From: Deltaproteobacteria bacterium RIFCSPHIGHO2_02_FULL_44_16
Lineage (GTDB): Bacteria; UBA10199; 2-02-FULL-44-16
Assembly: GCA_001798185.1 (NCBI GenBank)
Contig: MGRM01000027.1
Span: forward strand, 30,426 to 94,425
Direction: 5' to 3'
Length of the DNA: 64,000 bases
The notes beneath the pieces are model-generated. The model was not told the DNA's origin. It worked only from the letters and a program-made list of their open reading frames with translations, and did no database searches. Position 1 is the stretch's first letter; each line of letters begins with the position of its first letter. The position numbers and the translations under genes are program-made. Of this stretch, positions 15,572 through 23,904 are shown one piece after another.

Positions 15572-16486
15572 ATGTCGATACAACCATTTCATTTTTCCCT
15601 TCGAAAAGTAAAAAGTGAAGAGGTTCGCCTCCTTGATGCATTGTTTTCTTTTCTTCCTCAAACGCAGATGCGTGAGCATTTTTCTGATGTTCTTCGAGAG
15701 AGTTTGCGAGCGTATATGGGACAACAGGTTTCATTTCATCTTGAATCCATTCAAGAAACACATTTTAAAACCTTTTCGCACCGCATCACTTCGCCAGCAG
15801 CCCTTGCGGTGTTGGGAATGTTCCCCACAACATCAAAATTGTTTGTGGATATCGATCCGAGCACTGCTTTTGTGATGATCGACTGTATGCTTGGAGGAAA
15901 AGGTGAAAATCCTCTCGCGTTGCGAAAGCTGACCGATATTGAAGAAGGAGTGCTTCAATTTTTACTCTTGCAGCTCATGACACGAATTCGCAAAGAATAT
16001 GGCGATGAACCTCGTGTTCATTTTCGTTTTGAACGATTTGCCTCCGAGGTTTCTGAGCTCGAAGCTTATGAAGATGAAAAGACACCGGTTGTCATTTTGA
16101 CCGTTCGATTAAAATGGGGTCACATCGATGGCTTTGTTCGTCTCTGTTTCCCCCATCCTCTTCTTCACGATGTTTTCCTCGCAGCAACCGATCGACCTGA
16201 GGAGAGGGAATATCTTGTGAAAACAATGCAAACATATGATTATGTCAAAACTTCTCTTTGGGCTGAGGTGGGTCGGACCACACTTACTCCCGATGAGATC
16301 GTTGCCCTTGAACAAGGAGACGTTATTTTATTTGATGAGAGTTTTGTGACGCTCAAAGGAAAGACTCCCACAGGAAAAGCTATGCTTCGCGTCGGATTTG
16401 GAAAAGAGGGTGGGTATCTTACAGACATGGTAGCTGAGCAGGATGAGATCCATTGTCGATTCCTCACGACATATTCAGGAGAGTAG
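15572..16486 (+). CDS. FliM-like sorting-platform protein
   Basis: A 304-residue protein with a CheC-like middle domain (DIDPSTAFVMIDCMLGGKGE, then TDIEEGVLQFLLLQLMTRI) typical of FliM, where the LGGxG and TDIE motifs are conserved. A C-terminal SpoA-type domain (TTLTPDEIVALEQGDVILFD) follows. Injectisomes usually have one fused SctQ, whereas here the FliM-like and FliN-like parts are separate genes as in flagella. The product probably forms pods or a ring below the export apparatus. There are 17 bases to sctP and 3 to the FliN-like gene. Confidence 0.8.
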   Translation: MSIQPFHFSLRKVKSEEVRLLDALFSFLPQTQMREHFSDVLRESLRAYMGQQVSFHLESIQETHFKTFSHRITSPAALAVLGMFPTTSKLFVDIDPSTAFVMIDCMLGGKGENPLALRKLTDIEEGVLQFLLLQLMTRIRKEYGDEPRVHFRFERFASEVSELEAYEDEKTPVVILTVRLKWGHIDGFVRLCFPHPLLHDVFLAATDRPEEREYLVKTMQTYDYVKTSLWAEVGRTTLTPDEIVALEQGDVILFDESFVTLKGKTPTGKAMLRVGFGKEGGYLTDMVAEQDEIHCRFLTTYSGE

Positions 16487-16489
16487 AAC

Positions 16490-16870
16490 ATGAAGAAAGA
16501 TGAAAAAATAGAGAGCGAACTTCAGAGCGAACTTCAAAAAGACGAGCTTGATGCTTTTGAAGAATTTGAAACAGGAAAAGGAGAGGATGAAGAACCGGCA
16601 CAAGAAGAAGCAGAAGCTCCCTCTTCTTCCTCTTTTGATCCTGCGGATTTTGCTCCTGATATTCCCGTGCAACTCGTCGCTGTCATGGCCAAAAAAATGA
16701 TTACGGTTCGAGATCTCATGGAGTTTCGCATGGGTCATGTCATTGATCTCAATCGTCCCCCGTCTGAGATGGTCGATCTTGTTGCCAATGGAAAGTTGGT
16801 TGCTCGAGGGGAGCTTGTGGAGATCGATGGGAAACTCGGTGTTCGTATTCTCAAGTTGGTCCGTTCATGA
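16490..16870 (+). CDS. FliN-like SpoA-domain protein (C-terminal SctQ equivalent)
   Basis: A 126-residue protein. An acidic, Ser-rich N-terminus of about 50 residues leads to a SpoA domain (DIPVQLVAVMAKKMITVRDL, VIDLNRPPSEMVDLVANGKL, then ARGELVEIDGKLGVRI), the hallmark of FliN and SctQ C-terminal domains. FliN-type dimers assemble with FliM-type proteins to form the cytoplasmic ring. The stop overlaps the FliO-like gene by four bases. Confidence 0.85.
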   Translation: MKKDEKIESELQSELQKDELDAFEEFETGKGEDEEPAQEEAEAPSSSSFDPADFAPDIPVQLVAVMAKKMITVRDLMEFRMGHVIDLNRPPSEMVDLVANGKLVARGELVEIDGKLGVRILKLVRS

Positions 16871-17202
16871 TTGCCCTCCTTCTTCAAATACCGACGGTAC
16901 CGGCAACAAGTTTAACGGCGATGGACTTTACGTGGCTTTTTCTTCAGATGTTTTTTGCGCTCGCGGCAGTAACGGTTTTAGCCATTTTCATTCTCAAATT
17001 TATTGTTCCTCGCATGGGCATGACAAAAAGATTTAAACGCAATCAGCTTTTTCAGGTGCACGGCCGTTTTGCACTTGAACCAAAAAAAAATCTTTATCTG
17101 CTTGAAGTCGCAAAAAAATATTTCGTGATTGGGACCTCTGAATCTGGTATAGACAAAATTGCGGAACTGGAATCCCATGACATCGAAGATCAACCGAAAT
17201 AA
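16867..17202 (+). CDS. FliO-like export-apparatus assembly protein
   Basis: A 111-residue protein with one membrane helix (about residues 22-48) and a small basic cytoplasmic domain (NQLFQVHGRFALEPKKNLYL, then LEVAKKYFVIGTSESGIDKI), which is the FliO layout and motif (ALxPKxxLxLVEVxGxxxLIG). In flagella FliO helps FliP assemble. It is generally absent from injectisomes, yet here it sits directly before sctR with a 26-base overlap of sctR's start. This is one of the flagellar-type traits of the locus. Confidence 0.75.
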   Translation: MIALLLQIPTVPATSLTAMDFTWLFLQMFFALAAVTVLAIFILKFIVPRMGMTKRFKRNQLFQVHGRFALEPKKNLYLLEVAKKYFVIGTSESGIDKIAELESHDIEDQPK

Positions 17203-17950
17203 AATATTTCTGGGAAGTAGTAGTCTTTTGGTGGGACTGCTTTTGTCTGTTTCTGCTTTTGCGCAAGCGGGAAGCGTTGGCGTTTCGAGGCCGCTCGTTC
17301 TCCTTATTGCACTTGCGGCTATTTCACTTGTTCCTTTTCTGGTGATGATGATCACCTCCTTTGTCAAGATTGCAGTGGTGCTCGCGCTCATTCGCAATGC
17401 CTTAGGTACTCAGCAAGTGCCGCCAAATATCATTATTACGGGGCTCGCCATGATTCTCACGATCTATATTATGGTTCCCGTGGGGAATGATGTCTATCGT
17501 GCGGCAGAGTCGGTCATTCAGCAGGGAACAAACCAGCCACTTCTTTCTCAAGCTTCGATTGAATTATTAAAACAGGGAGCTGAACGGGGGAAAGAACCGG
17601 TGCGAGCTTTTCTTCTGAAACATGTTCACGATAAAGAACGCGCCCTTTTTTATAATCTGGCGTTGAAACTTCGCACGAATGAAGAAGATCGCAAAAATAT
17701 TACGGATCAGGATTTTATGAATCTGATTCCTGGTTTTGTGATTAGCGAGCTTTCAGAAGCTTTTCAGATTGGCTTCATTCTTTTTCTTCCATTTCTCGTG
17801 ATCGATCTCGTGATTGCGAATATTCTTCTTTCGCTCGGTATGTTCCAAATTTCTCCCGTCACGATTTCACTTCCGTTTAAATTATTACTCTTTGTTCTGG
17901 TGAACGGATGGCATATCATCTCAAAAGGGCTTATCTTAGGGTACGTCTAA
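17177..17950 (+). CDS. sctR: T3SS export gate protein SctR (FliP homologue)
   Basis: The ATG at 17177 gives 257 residues with an N-terminal hydrophobic signal (LLVGLLLSVSAFA) and four membrane segments. Family motifs are MMITSFVKIAVVLALIRNAL with GTQQVPPN, and near the end FLVIDLVIANILLSLGMFQI. Five SctR subunits form the core of the export gate with SctS and SctT. A cleavable-looking N-terminal signal is common for FliP and variable in SctR. Twenty bases to sctS. Confidence 0.94.
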   Translation: MTSKINRNKIFLGSSSLLVGLLLSVSAFAQAGSVGVSRPLVLLIALAAISLVPFLVMMITSFVKIAVVLALIRNALGTQQVPPNIIITGLAMILTIYIMVPVGNDVYRAAESVIQQGTNQPLLSQASIELLKQGAERGKEPVRAFLLKHVHDKERALFYNLALKLRTNEEDRKNITDQDFMNLIPGFVISELSEAFQIGFILFLPFLVIDLVIANILLSLGMFQISPVTISLPFKLLLFVLVNGWHIISKGLILGYV

Positions 17951-17969
17951 AGCCTTTCGAGGAGGTTCT

Positions 17970-18233
17970 ATGGAATATTTCGTCGCGGTTGCGAAGCAGA
18001 CTCTTTTTTTGGTGTTAATCCTCACCGCTCCTCCTGTTCTTGTGGCGTTAATTGTCGGGCTTGTGATCAGCATTCTTCAGGCGACCACGCAGATTCAAGA
18101 ACAAACGCTTACGTTTGTCCCAAAGCTTATCTCGATTGTGGCAGTACTTGCTATTGCAGGACCATGGATGCTTGCTCAGTTGGTGTCATTTACGTCCGCC
18201 ATTTATGAATCCTTTCCAACGTATATTAAATAA
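17970..18233 (+). CDS. sctS: T3SS export gate protein SctS (FliQ homologue)
   Basis: An 87-residue protein with two membrane helices. The family signature is complete (LVLILTAPPVLVALIVGLVI, then SILQATTQIQEQTLTFVPKL). SctS subunits wrap the SctR-SctT core. The ribosome site GAGGAGG is strong. Next gene three bases downstream. Confidence 0.95.
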   Translation: MEYFVAVAKQTLFLVLILTAPPVLVALIVGLVISILQATTQIQEQTLTFVPKLISIVAVLAIAGPWMLAQLVSFTSAIYESFPTYIK

Positions 18234-18236
18234 AAC

Positions 18237-19142
18237 ATGCAGGAACTTTTCGACAAACTCGGTGTCAATGTTAATGTCACGTTTCATCTTCTCTTCATTG
18301 CACTGATCTGGGTACGATTGTTGGCAATGGCTTCGATGATCCCTTTTCTTTTGGGAAAGCCGGTTCCGCGATCTGTTGTTGTTGCGGTGACGATGCTTCT
18401 CGCAGCCTATGGTTATATTCATCTCGTTCCCTCTCATCCTCCTGTTCTGGATGAATCACCTCTCAATCTTTTTATGCTTTTCTTAAAGGAAGCGTTTTAC
18501 GGTTTTGTGATTGGCATTGCTATTTCGGTTATTTTTTACGGCATTCAAGCAGCAGGAGCGATGGTCGATAATCAGCGTGGAGTCTCGATTGCGCGCATCT
18601 TGATTCCTCAGCTTGGGGAACAAGGTTCGCTTACAGGGACATTTCTTTTTCAACTCTCTATTGTTCTTTTTTTAGCGATTGGTGGGCACCTCCAATTTCT
18701 TGAAACATTTTTTTTAAGTTATCAAGCGCTTCCTCTTCTTGCTTATCCTTCTGTGGGTGTGGGTTTTATTCCTCTGATTGAACTTTTTATTCATATTACG
18801 GCTGAAGTTTTATTTATTTCCATGCAACTTGCCGCTCCGGTTATTATTGCTCTTTTTTTAGCTGATATTATTCTCGGTATTGCGAATCGTATCGCTCCTC
18901 AAATTAACGTTTGGGAACTTGGTTTTAATGTGAAAGGGTATGCGGGAGTTATTATTGTCGCTCTTTCGATTACCATGATGGGAGAACAAATCGTGGTCTA
19001 TGCGTTCAATGCGAATCGGTATGCGGCGCTTGCCATCCACCATCTTCAAGGAAAGAAAGAGCGCTCAAAAGAAGAGATCGATATTCCAGAAGAAGGACTG
19101 ATTCATCCAGAGGATGGTCCTCTTCCGGTTTTTACCCCTTAA
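18237..19142 (+). CDS. sctT: T3SS export gate protein SctT (FliR homologue)
   Basis: A 301-residue polytopic protein with six or more membrane helices and FliR/SctT motifs (VRLLAMASMIPFLLGKPVPR; GAMVDNQRGVSIARILIPQL; FLADIILGIANRIAPQINVW). A charged cytoplasmic tail of about 30 residues rich in Lys and Glu ends in PVFTP. It caps the SctR-SctS helical assembly. It is the last of the export genes here; SctU and SctV are not found downstream. Confidence 0.94.
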   Translation: MQELFDKLGVNVNVTFHLLFIALIWVRLLAMASMIPFLLGKPVPRSVVVAVTMLLAAYGYIHLVPSHPPVLDESPLNLFMLFLKEAFYGFVIGIAISVIFYGIQAAGAMVDNQRGVSIARILIPQLGEQGSLTGTFLFQLSIVLFLAIGGHLQFLETFFLSYQALPLLAYPSVGVGFIPLIELFIHITAEVLFISMQLAAPVIIALFLADIILGIANRIAPQINVWELGFNVKGYAGVIIVALSITMMGEQIVVYAFNANRYAALAIHHLQGKKERSKEEIDIPEEGLIHPEDGPLPVFTP

Positions 19143-19164
19143 ACGGGGTTAGAACTCCCCGTTT
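19141..19164 (+). terminator. Hairpin terminator after sctT
   Basis: AAACGGGG and CCCCGTTT form a perfect 8-bp stem with an 8-base loop, overlapping the sctT stop codon. The downstream tract is only moderately T-rich, so it may be a partial terminator. The gap to 19310 (about 145 bases, AT-rich near 19200-19235) shows no CGATAA-type promoter. Confidence 0.65.
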
Positions 19165-19309
19165 GGCTCCTTTGCTTCTCGAAAGAGTTCTTTATAACTA
19201 TATGAAATATATATATTTTTTATAAATCATGAGCCCGCTTACTTGGCATCTTCATTGCATATCTAAGTCATGAAGCTCTTTCATTCTAGAGAAGAGCGGG
19301 AGGAAGCAT

Positions 19310-20407
19310 ATGTCACGTATAGATCAGATCCGAAATCGCGATTATCTCGAGCGAGGTGAAGAAAAGCGCCTCGAAAAGAAAGATCAAAAGGCGATCGAGA
19401 AGGCGTTCGATGAGAAAAAAACCGTCACTTCAAAAACCCCTGTGACGGATAAGTGGGATGCTCTCAATGCTCACAGTAAAAGATCAGCAGGGTTTGGAGA
19501 ACCTTTTTCCCCTCGTCAAGCCTTGGATTCTGAACTGACGACTCGTCTTGAACATATGTCAGCAATGTCGCAAGAGATGACGCATGTGGAAAATGAATTA
19601 GGGCGTGTTCGAAAAGATGTGGATGCCAAACAACACGAAACATTAAAAAAGCATTTTGAGCAGACTCAAAGTCGTCTGCAAAAAAATTTCGAAAAAGTAG
19701 ATTTCATGGCACGCGAAACCAATCGCATGGGGGAAATAAAAAGCGAATGGACTGCAGCTCGTGAACGTCCATCTCAGCAATTCTCGCTGACACAAACGAA
19801 ATCGATGTCTGCGGGTCGTGCTCAACCAGGTGTGCTTGGAACTCCAATTGCACAATCCAAAGCAGTGACGCTTCCTCCAGGGTGGGGTTCTGAAACAAGC
19901 GATATTCGTTTTCCAAGCGATGCCTTTATCAAGACCATGCATCTCGATAATCTGACCCAAGACGCATTTGGCGATGCGCTTCAAAATTCAAATCGAGGGC
20001 GGGAGATGATGCTTCTTTTTCACTATCTTGCTCAGCGAGCAGCCTCAGGCGATATCGGCGCTATGTATGAATTCATGAAATTTGTCGGTTACATTATTTC
20101 AAAAGATAAAGCCAAAGAACTGATACAGGATGCGACACAGATGATGAAAATGCAGGAACAGGAGCGTGAAGCGAATAAAATGATCTATGATTTTAATGTA
20201 GACCCAAATGATCCAGCGTCGAGTATGGAATATTCAAAACGAATGATTTTCGTAAAGCAGGAAACGGATTCAATAAATACGAATATGAAACTTTTAGGAC
20301 AAAAAATGGAAGTCGTAGGCCAAACGGTAGAAGTGATTACCAATATGGTTCAGAACTTGCTCGAAGTCAAAGGCCGGGTTGAACGCAAGAGTTCGGGTGG
20401 GGCATAA
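19310..20407 (+). CDS. Candidate T3SS secreted protein/translocator (365 aa)
   Basis: A 365-residue hydrophilic protein preceded by GGGAGGAAG. The N-terminal 60 residues are very charged, followed by a coiled coil (about residues 80-145), a Ser/Thr/Pro-rich linker (about 150-200) and a helical C-terminal half (FHYLAQRAASGDIGAMYEFM, MEVVGQTVEVITNMVQNLL). There is no signal peptide or membrane segment. It lies between the export genes and two TPR-chaperone genes. Helix-rich substrates with late coiled coils are typical of T3SS tip or translocator proteins, so export by this T3SS is likely but unproven. No family is recognised. Confidence 0.55.
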   Translation: MSRIDQIRNRDYLERGEEKRLEKKDQKAIEKAFDEKKTVTSKTPVTDKWDALNAHSKRSAGFGEPFSPRQALDSELTTRLEHMSAMSQEMTHVENELGRVRKDVDAKQHETLKKHFEQTQSRLQKNFEKVDFMARETNRMGEIKSEWTAARERPSQQFSLTQTKSMSAGRAQPGVLGTPIAQSKAVTLPPGWGSETSDIRFPSDAFIKTMHLDNLTQDAFGDALQNSNRGREMMLLFHYLAQRAASGDIGAMYEFMKFVGYIISKDKAKELIQDATQMMKMQEQEREANKMIYDFNVDPNDPASSMEYSKRMIFVKQETDSINTNMKLLGQKMEVVGQTVEVITNMVQNLLEVKGRVERKSSGGA

Positions 20408-20488
20408 AAAAGAGGATCCTCGATGGCAATTTCATCATTTTTCTGCGATAATTTGGTGTCTGAACAAGAGGGTTTTCGGAGGGAAGCT

Positions 20489-21073
20489 ATGCCGAAGAAA
20501 AAAACTCCTCGTTTTTCTCCCGAGATAAAGGAGATGAGCGAAGAAGAGGCACATGCAGAAGTCGCAGATTTCTTTTTGAAACTCGAAAAAGAATATGAAG
20601 ATGTCTCCAAAGAGGAAATGAAAGTTGGAGCGCAGAAAATTCAATCTTATCTTCGAGGAGAAATTGGTTGGGGTGAGCTTTTTAATTTTACTCCTGAAAT
20701 GCTCTTTCAGATGGCGGAATATGGGTTTATGCAATTTCAAGCGGGAAGATTAGAAGATGCGGAGCGGGTCTTTAAAGTTCTTACCGTTCTCGATTGGAAT
20801 AATCACTATTACCACTCCATGATGGGTTCTATTCTTCAACGTCAAAAACGTTATGGAGAAGCGATTATGGAATATACGCAGGCTCTTGAGTTAGCGCCTG
20901 ATGATATGGTGAGTCTGACGCATCGAGGAGAAATTTATTTGCAACACGATCTTCTCGAAGAAGCGCGCGCTGATCTTGAAAAAGCCATTGCCTCAGACCC
21001 TCACAAAATTGATCGTTGGGCAAATCGCGCTCGCGTGCTTTTGGAACAACTTGAGGTCAAAGGAAAACAATGA
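20489..21073 (+). CDS. TPR chaperone, SycD/LcrH-like (copy 1 of a pair)
   Basis: The ATG at 20489 follows GGAGGGAAG, giving 194 residues; the frame continues up to 20423 but without a ribosome site. After a charged leader of about 60 residues come the TPR pairs: MAEYGFMQFQAGRLEDAERV, MGSILQRQKRYGEAIMEYTQ and HRGEIYLQHDLLEEARADLE. It resembles the gene at 21969 (AIMEYxQxLxLxPxDxxxLxxRGEIYL is shared), so the two arose by duplication. Class II T3SS chaperones have this fold. The overlap (four bases) with the 298-residue protein downstream suggests that protein is a client. Confidence 0.7.
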   Translation: MPKKKTPRFSPEIKEMSEEEAHAEVADFFLKLEKEYEDVSKEEMKVGAQKIQSYLRGEIGWGELFNFTPEMLFQMAEYGFMQFQAGRLEDAERVFKVLTVLDWNNHYYHSMMGSILQRQKRYGEAIMEYTQALELAPDDMVSLTHRGEIYLQHDLLEEARADLEKAIASDPHKIDRWANRARVLLEQLEVKGKQ

Positions 21074-21966
21074 TCGACTCTGTCCGTATCCCAAAGCAGG
21101 AACCTCGCGATCTGGATAAACGTCTGGCAGACGCAGGCATTCTTGACCAACTTCGCAAGGGAAATATTTTTGAAGTTCTCAAAAATCTTCCCACAGGTGT
21201 CACCAAAGAAGACATTGAACAATTCATGCGCGAAGAGAAAAGACGCTTGAGTGGCGATGTGGTTCAAGATTATGAAATTAAATCCTCGCAAGCTGATTAT
21301 CCTGGCGTTGATCCCGCGCTTTTTGCAGAACATCGTGCCGACATGTCACTTTCCTCCCAAGAGACGGAAATGATGACCCAAGGGATTCAGGGAGGAATGC
21401 ACATCAAAGCGATGAAAGCGGGACTGGCGAAGTCTGATGGCAATGCAACGGGAGAGGGCGCAAATGACGATATCAGAGGTCTCTCCGAAGAAACACTACA
21501 AGAGCTCGATCAATTTTTAAACGAAGTGGGAAATCATATTATGGATTCGCAAATGATTTCTCAGCTCAAACAAAAAGATGCTGAGATTCAGAAAGAAATG
21601 AAGGAGATCATGGCGCTTTGCAAATCGGGAAAAATTCATCCTGTCTTTGTTCTCATTGCATTGGCAAAATTTTATTCTTCAAAAAGTGGAATTCTTTTTA
21701 CCTGGAAGGGAAAAAGATTGGAGAACATGAATGAAGTGGTAAATCGTACTTCCCAAGATTTACGAGGAGCATCTGCAACCATGGACTATGGAGAGGTCCA
21801 GATGCTCAATAATCGAACGCGTGAAGGAGCATTTCAGATGAATATGGAAATGCAGGATATGCAGAAGCTCGCACAGAATATTGAATCGGTGCTTTCAAGC
21901 GTCAAATCGATGTCGGACCTCATCTTCCGTGCGCAAGATGAAATGGTTCGCAAAGTGAGCGCCTAA
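21070..21966 (+). CDS. Candidate T3SS secreted protein/translocator (298 aa)
   Basis: A 298-residue protein without signal peptide. Acidic helices in the N-terminal half (VTKEDIEQFMREEKRRLSGD) lead to a central region (EETLQELDQFLNEVGNHIMD), one weakly hydrophobic segment (about residues 190-210, HPVFVLIALAKFYSSKSGIL) and a long C-terminal helix (MQDMQKLAQNIESVLSSVKS). It overlaps one TPR-chaperone gene and is two bases before another. The chaperone-client-chaperone arrangement resembles lcrH-yopB-yopD type translocator operons. Function is inferred only from context; no homologous family is recognised. Confidence 0.55.
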   Translation: MIDSVRIPKQEPRDLDKRLADAGILDQLRKGNIFEVLKNLPTGVTKEDIEQFMREEKRRLSGDVVQDYEIKSSQADYPGVDPALFAEHRADMSLSSQETEMMTQGIQGGMHIKAMKAGLAKSDGNATGEGANDDIRGLSEETLQELDQFLNEVGNHIMDSQMISQLKQKDAEIQKEMKEIMALCKSGKIHPVFVLIALAKFYSSKSGILFTWKGKRLENMNEVVNRTSQDLRGASATMDYGEVQMLNNRTREGAFQMNMEMQDMQKLAQNIESVLSSVKSMSDLIFRAQDEMVRKVSA

Positions 21967-21968
21967 AT

Positions 21969-22499
21969 ATGGGAGAAGAACATCGACAAACACAAATCTT
22001 GGATCCAAACCCCGATCGCATCAAGCATGTGACGGAACTCTTTTTTCGGTATGTTCAGGATAAAGTGAGTTTGGCAGAGCTCCAAGGGATCAAGCGTTCT
22101 GAACTCATACGCCTGGCTGATGCAGGACATGTCAAGTTTCGGCACGGACGAGTCGATGAAGCAGAGAAAATATTTCAAGGACTGTTGCTGCTTGATCATC
22201 GTAATCCTTATTTTCATGCGATGATGGGAGCCATTCACCAAAAACGAGAACGACCGGTTGAAGCGATTATGGAATATTCACAAACGCTTCAACTCACTCC
22301 GCGTGATCCTGCGGCGCTTGTCAATCGAGGAGAAATTTATCTTCGTCATAAAAATTATCGTAAAGCGGCAGAAGATTTTCGTGCTGCCATCTTACTTGAT
22401 CTTGAAGGAAGTAATCTGTGGTCCAATCGAGCACGTTCGCTTGTCATCGCTATCAAACGCTCTATCGAAGCTGACCGTAAGCGCGCTACGCGACAATAA
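21969..22499 (+). CDS. TPR chaperone, SycD/LcrH-like (copy 2 of a pair)
   Basis: A 176-residue protein with three TPR units (AGHVKFRHGRVDEAEKIFQG, MGAIHQKRERPVEAIMEYSQ, RGEIYLRHKNYRKAAEDFRA). It is clearly related to the product at 20489. It probably serves the preceding 298-residue protein or a neighbour. It ends two bases before the convergent end of the sigma-54 activator gene on the other strand. Confidence 0.72.
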   Translation: MGEEHRQTQILDPNPDRIKHVTELFFRYVQDKVSLAELQGIKRSELIRLADAGHVKFRHGRVDEAEKIFQGLLLLDHRNPYFHAMMGAIHQKRERPVEAIMEYSQTLQLTPRDPAALVNRGEIYLRHKNYRKAAEDFRAAILLDLEGSNLWSNRARSLVIAIKRSIEADRKRATRQ

Positions 22500-22501
22500 T
22501 C

Positions 22502-23890
22502 TTATTCTTTTGAAGGAATATTATATTTCTTGAGCAGATTGCGCAGATGTTTGCGATCGATTTTAGCTTCGCGAGAAGCTTTCGATAAATTGTGATTATG
22601 ACGTTGCAGAAGTTCTGCCAAATATTCTTTTTCAAATGACTCCACAATTTGCTGTTTCGCATCTTTAAAAGGGACATCCGTATCGACGGGCATGCGCTCA
22701 GTTCTCTCTTCGCCGTGTTCAAGTTCAGAAAAAATGAAATCGAGATGGGAACGAGTAATTTCCTGACCTTCCACAAAGGAAACCGCACGTTCAATCACGT
22801 TGTGAAGTTCGCGAACGTTTCCTGGCCATTGATAACGATGCAGAAGTTTTATGGCCTCATCATTGATTTTTGTGACCTTGAGGGCGCCATCCGGTAATTT
22901 ATTGTAAGGAGCGCTTTTAAGAAAATGTTCAATCATAAAGTCGATATCTTCGGGGCGATCGCGAAGCGGAGGAAGATTGATCTTCACTACCGAAAGACGA
23001 TAGTAAAGATCTTCACGAAAGCGGGTTTCAGAAATTTCTTTGCGCAAATTTCGATTAGTGGCGCAGATAACCCGAACGTCAATTTTAGCAGCCGCATTGC
23101 TTCCGACACGTTTGATTTCCCGTTGCTCAAGCGCGCGTAATAATTTTGGTTGAAGATCGAGCGTGAGTTCTCCGATTTCATCCAGAAAGATCGTTCCCCC
23201 ATTGGCGGCTTCAAAGGCGCCACGACGTGATTTGACAGCACCCGTGAACGCACCCCGTTCGTGGCCAAATAATTCTGATTCAATGAGATTCGGAGCGACT
23301 GCAGAACAATCAAAGACCACAAAGGGCTGAGCTTTGCGGGCGCTGTGATGATGAATGGCTCTGGCCACTAAATCTTTTCCAGTTCCGGTTTCTCCTTCGA
23401 TAATGACCGTAGCTTGTGTCGGTGAAATTTTTTCGAGAATCGAGAAAATTTGGCGCATCTTGCGACTTTTTCCGACGAGCTCTCCAAAGATTTCGCTTTG
23501 TGACGGTTCAATTTTTACTTTTTCATCGAAAGCGTTAAATTCAAGAGTCGTATTTCCAACTTTGATGGTATCCCCTGGAGTTAAGTAAGCTTCTTTGACA
23601 CGTGACCCATTGAGATACGTTCCATTGGTGGAATCAAGGTCTCGCAAAAGAAAACTATCAGAAGAATATTCAATTTCGAGGTGATTGCGCGAGACTGTTT
23701 TATCCGTAAGAATAAAATCATTGTTCTCACGCTTTCCGATGGCCATTCTATTTTTATTGAGCGTTATTTTGTTTCCACGCATAGGCCCCTCAATGACTGT
23801 AAGCTGGCATTTACGGAGGGAGACGACCTCAGGGGTTTCGTCCATTTTTAGAAGTTCTGTTTTTCCTTCAAATTCCATTTCTTTCGCCAT
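22502..23890 (-). CDS. FHA-domain sigma-54-dependent activator
   Basis: A 462-residue regulator. An N-terminal FHA domain (about residues 30-115; [33 protein letters not shown]) reads phosphothreonine. An AAA+ domain follows (about 140-370) with Walker A GETGTGKD and the sigma-54-contacting GAFTGA loop, both intact. The C-terminus has a Fis-type helix-turn-helix ([20 protein letters not shown]). A Ser/Thr kinase gene lies 14 bases upstream on the same strand, so the kinase could control this activator through the FHA domain. It activates sigma-54 promoters; I find no convincing -24/-12 site in the window. Confidence 0.92.
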   Translation of the reverse strand: MAKEMEFEGKTELLKMDETPEVVSLRKCQLTVIEGPMRGNKITLNKNRMAIGKRENNDFILTDKTVSRNHLEIEYSSDSFLLRDLDSTNGTYLNGSRVKEAYLTPGDTIKVGNTTLEFNAFDEKVKIEPSQSEIFGELVGKSRKMRQIFSILEKISPTQATVIIEGETGTGKDLVARAIHHHSARKAQPFVVFDCSAVAPNLIESELFGHERGAFTGAVKSRRGAFEAANGGTIFLDEIGELTLDLQPKLLRALEQREIKRVGSNAAAKIDVRVICATNRNLRKEISETRFREDLYYRLSVVKINLPPLRDRPEDIDFMIEHFLKSAPYNKLPDGALKVTKINDEAIKLLHRYQWPGNVRELHNVIERAVSFVEGQEITRSHLDFIFSELEHGEERTERMPVDTDVPFKDAKQQIVESFEKEYLAELLQRHNHNLSKASREAKIDRKHLRNLLKKYNIPSKE

Positions 23891-23904
23891 AGTGGTCCGG
23901 CTCC

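Noticed and set aside
6486..19142. The locus as an ordinary flagellar export operon
   Set aside because: SctJ is a lipoprotein of injectisome size and there are no rod, hook, filament, motor or FliF genes.
20445..20451. GCGATAA before the TPR chaperone gene at 20489, as a fourth sigma-28-type promoter
   Set aside because: No CAAC(A/T)TT at 14 bases upstream; the nearest sequence is TGGCAAT. Kept only as a weak possibility.
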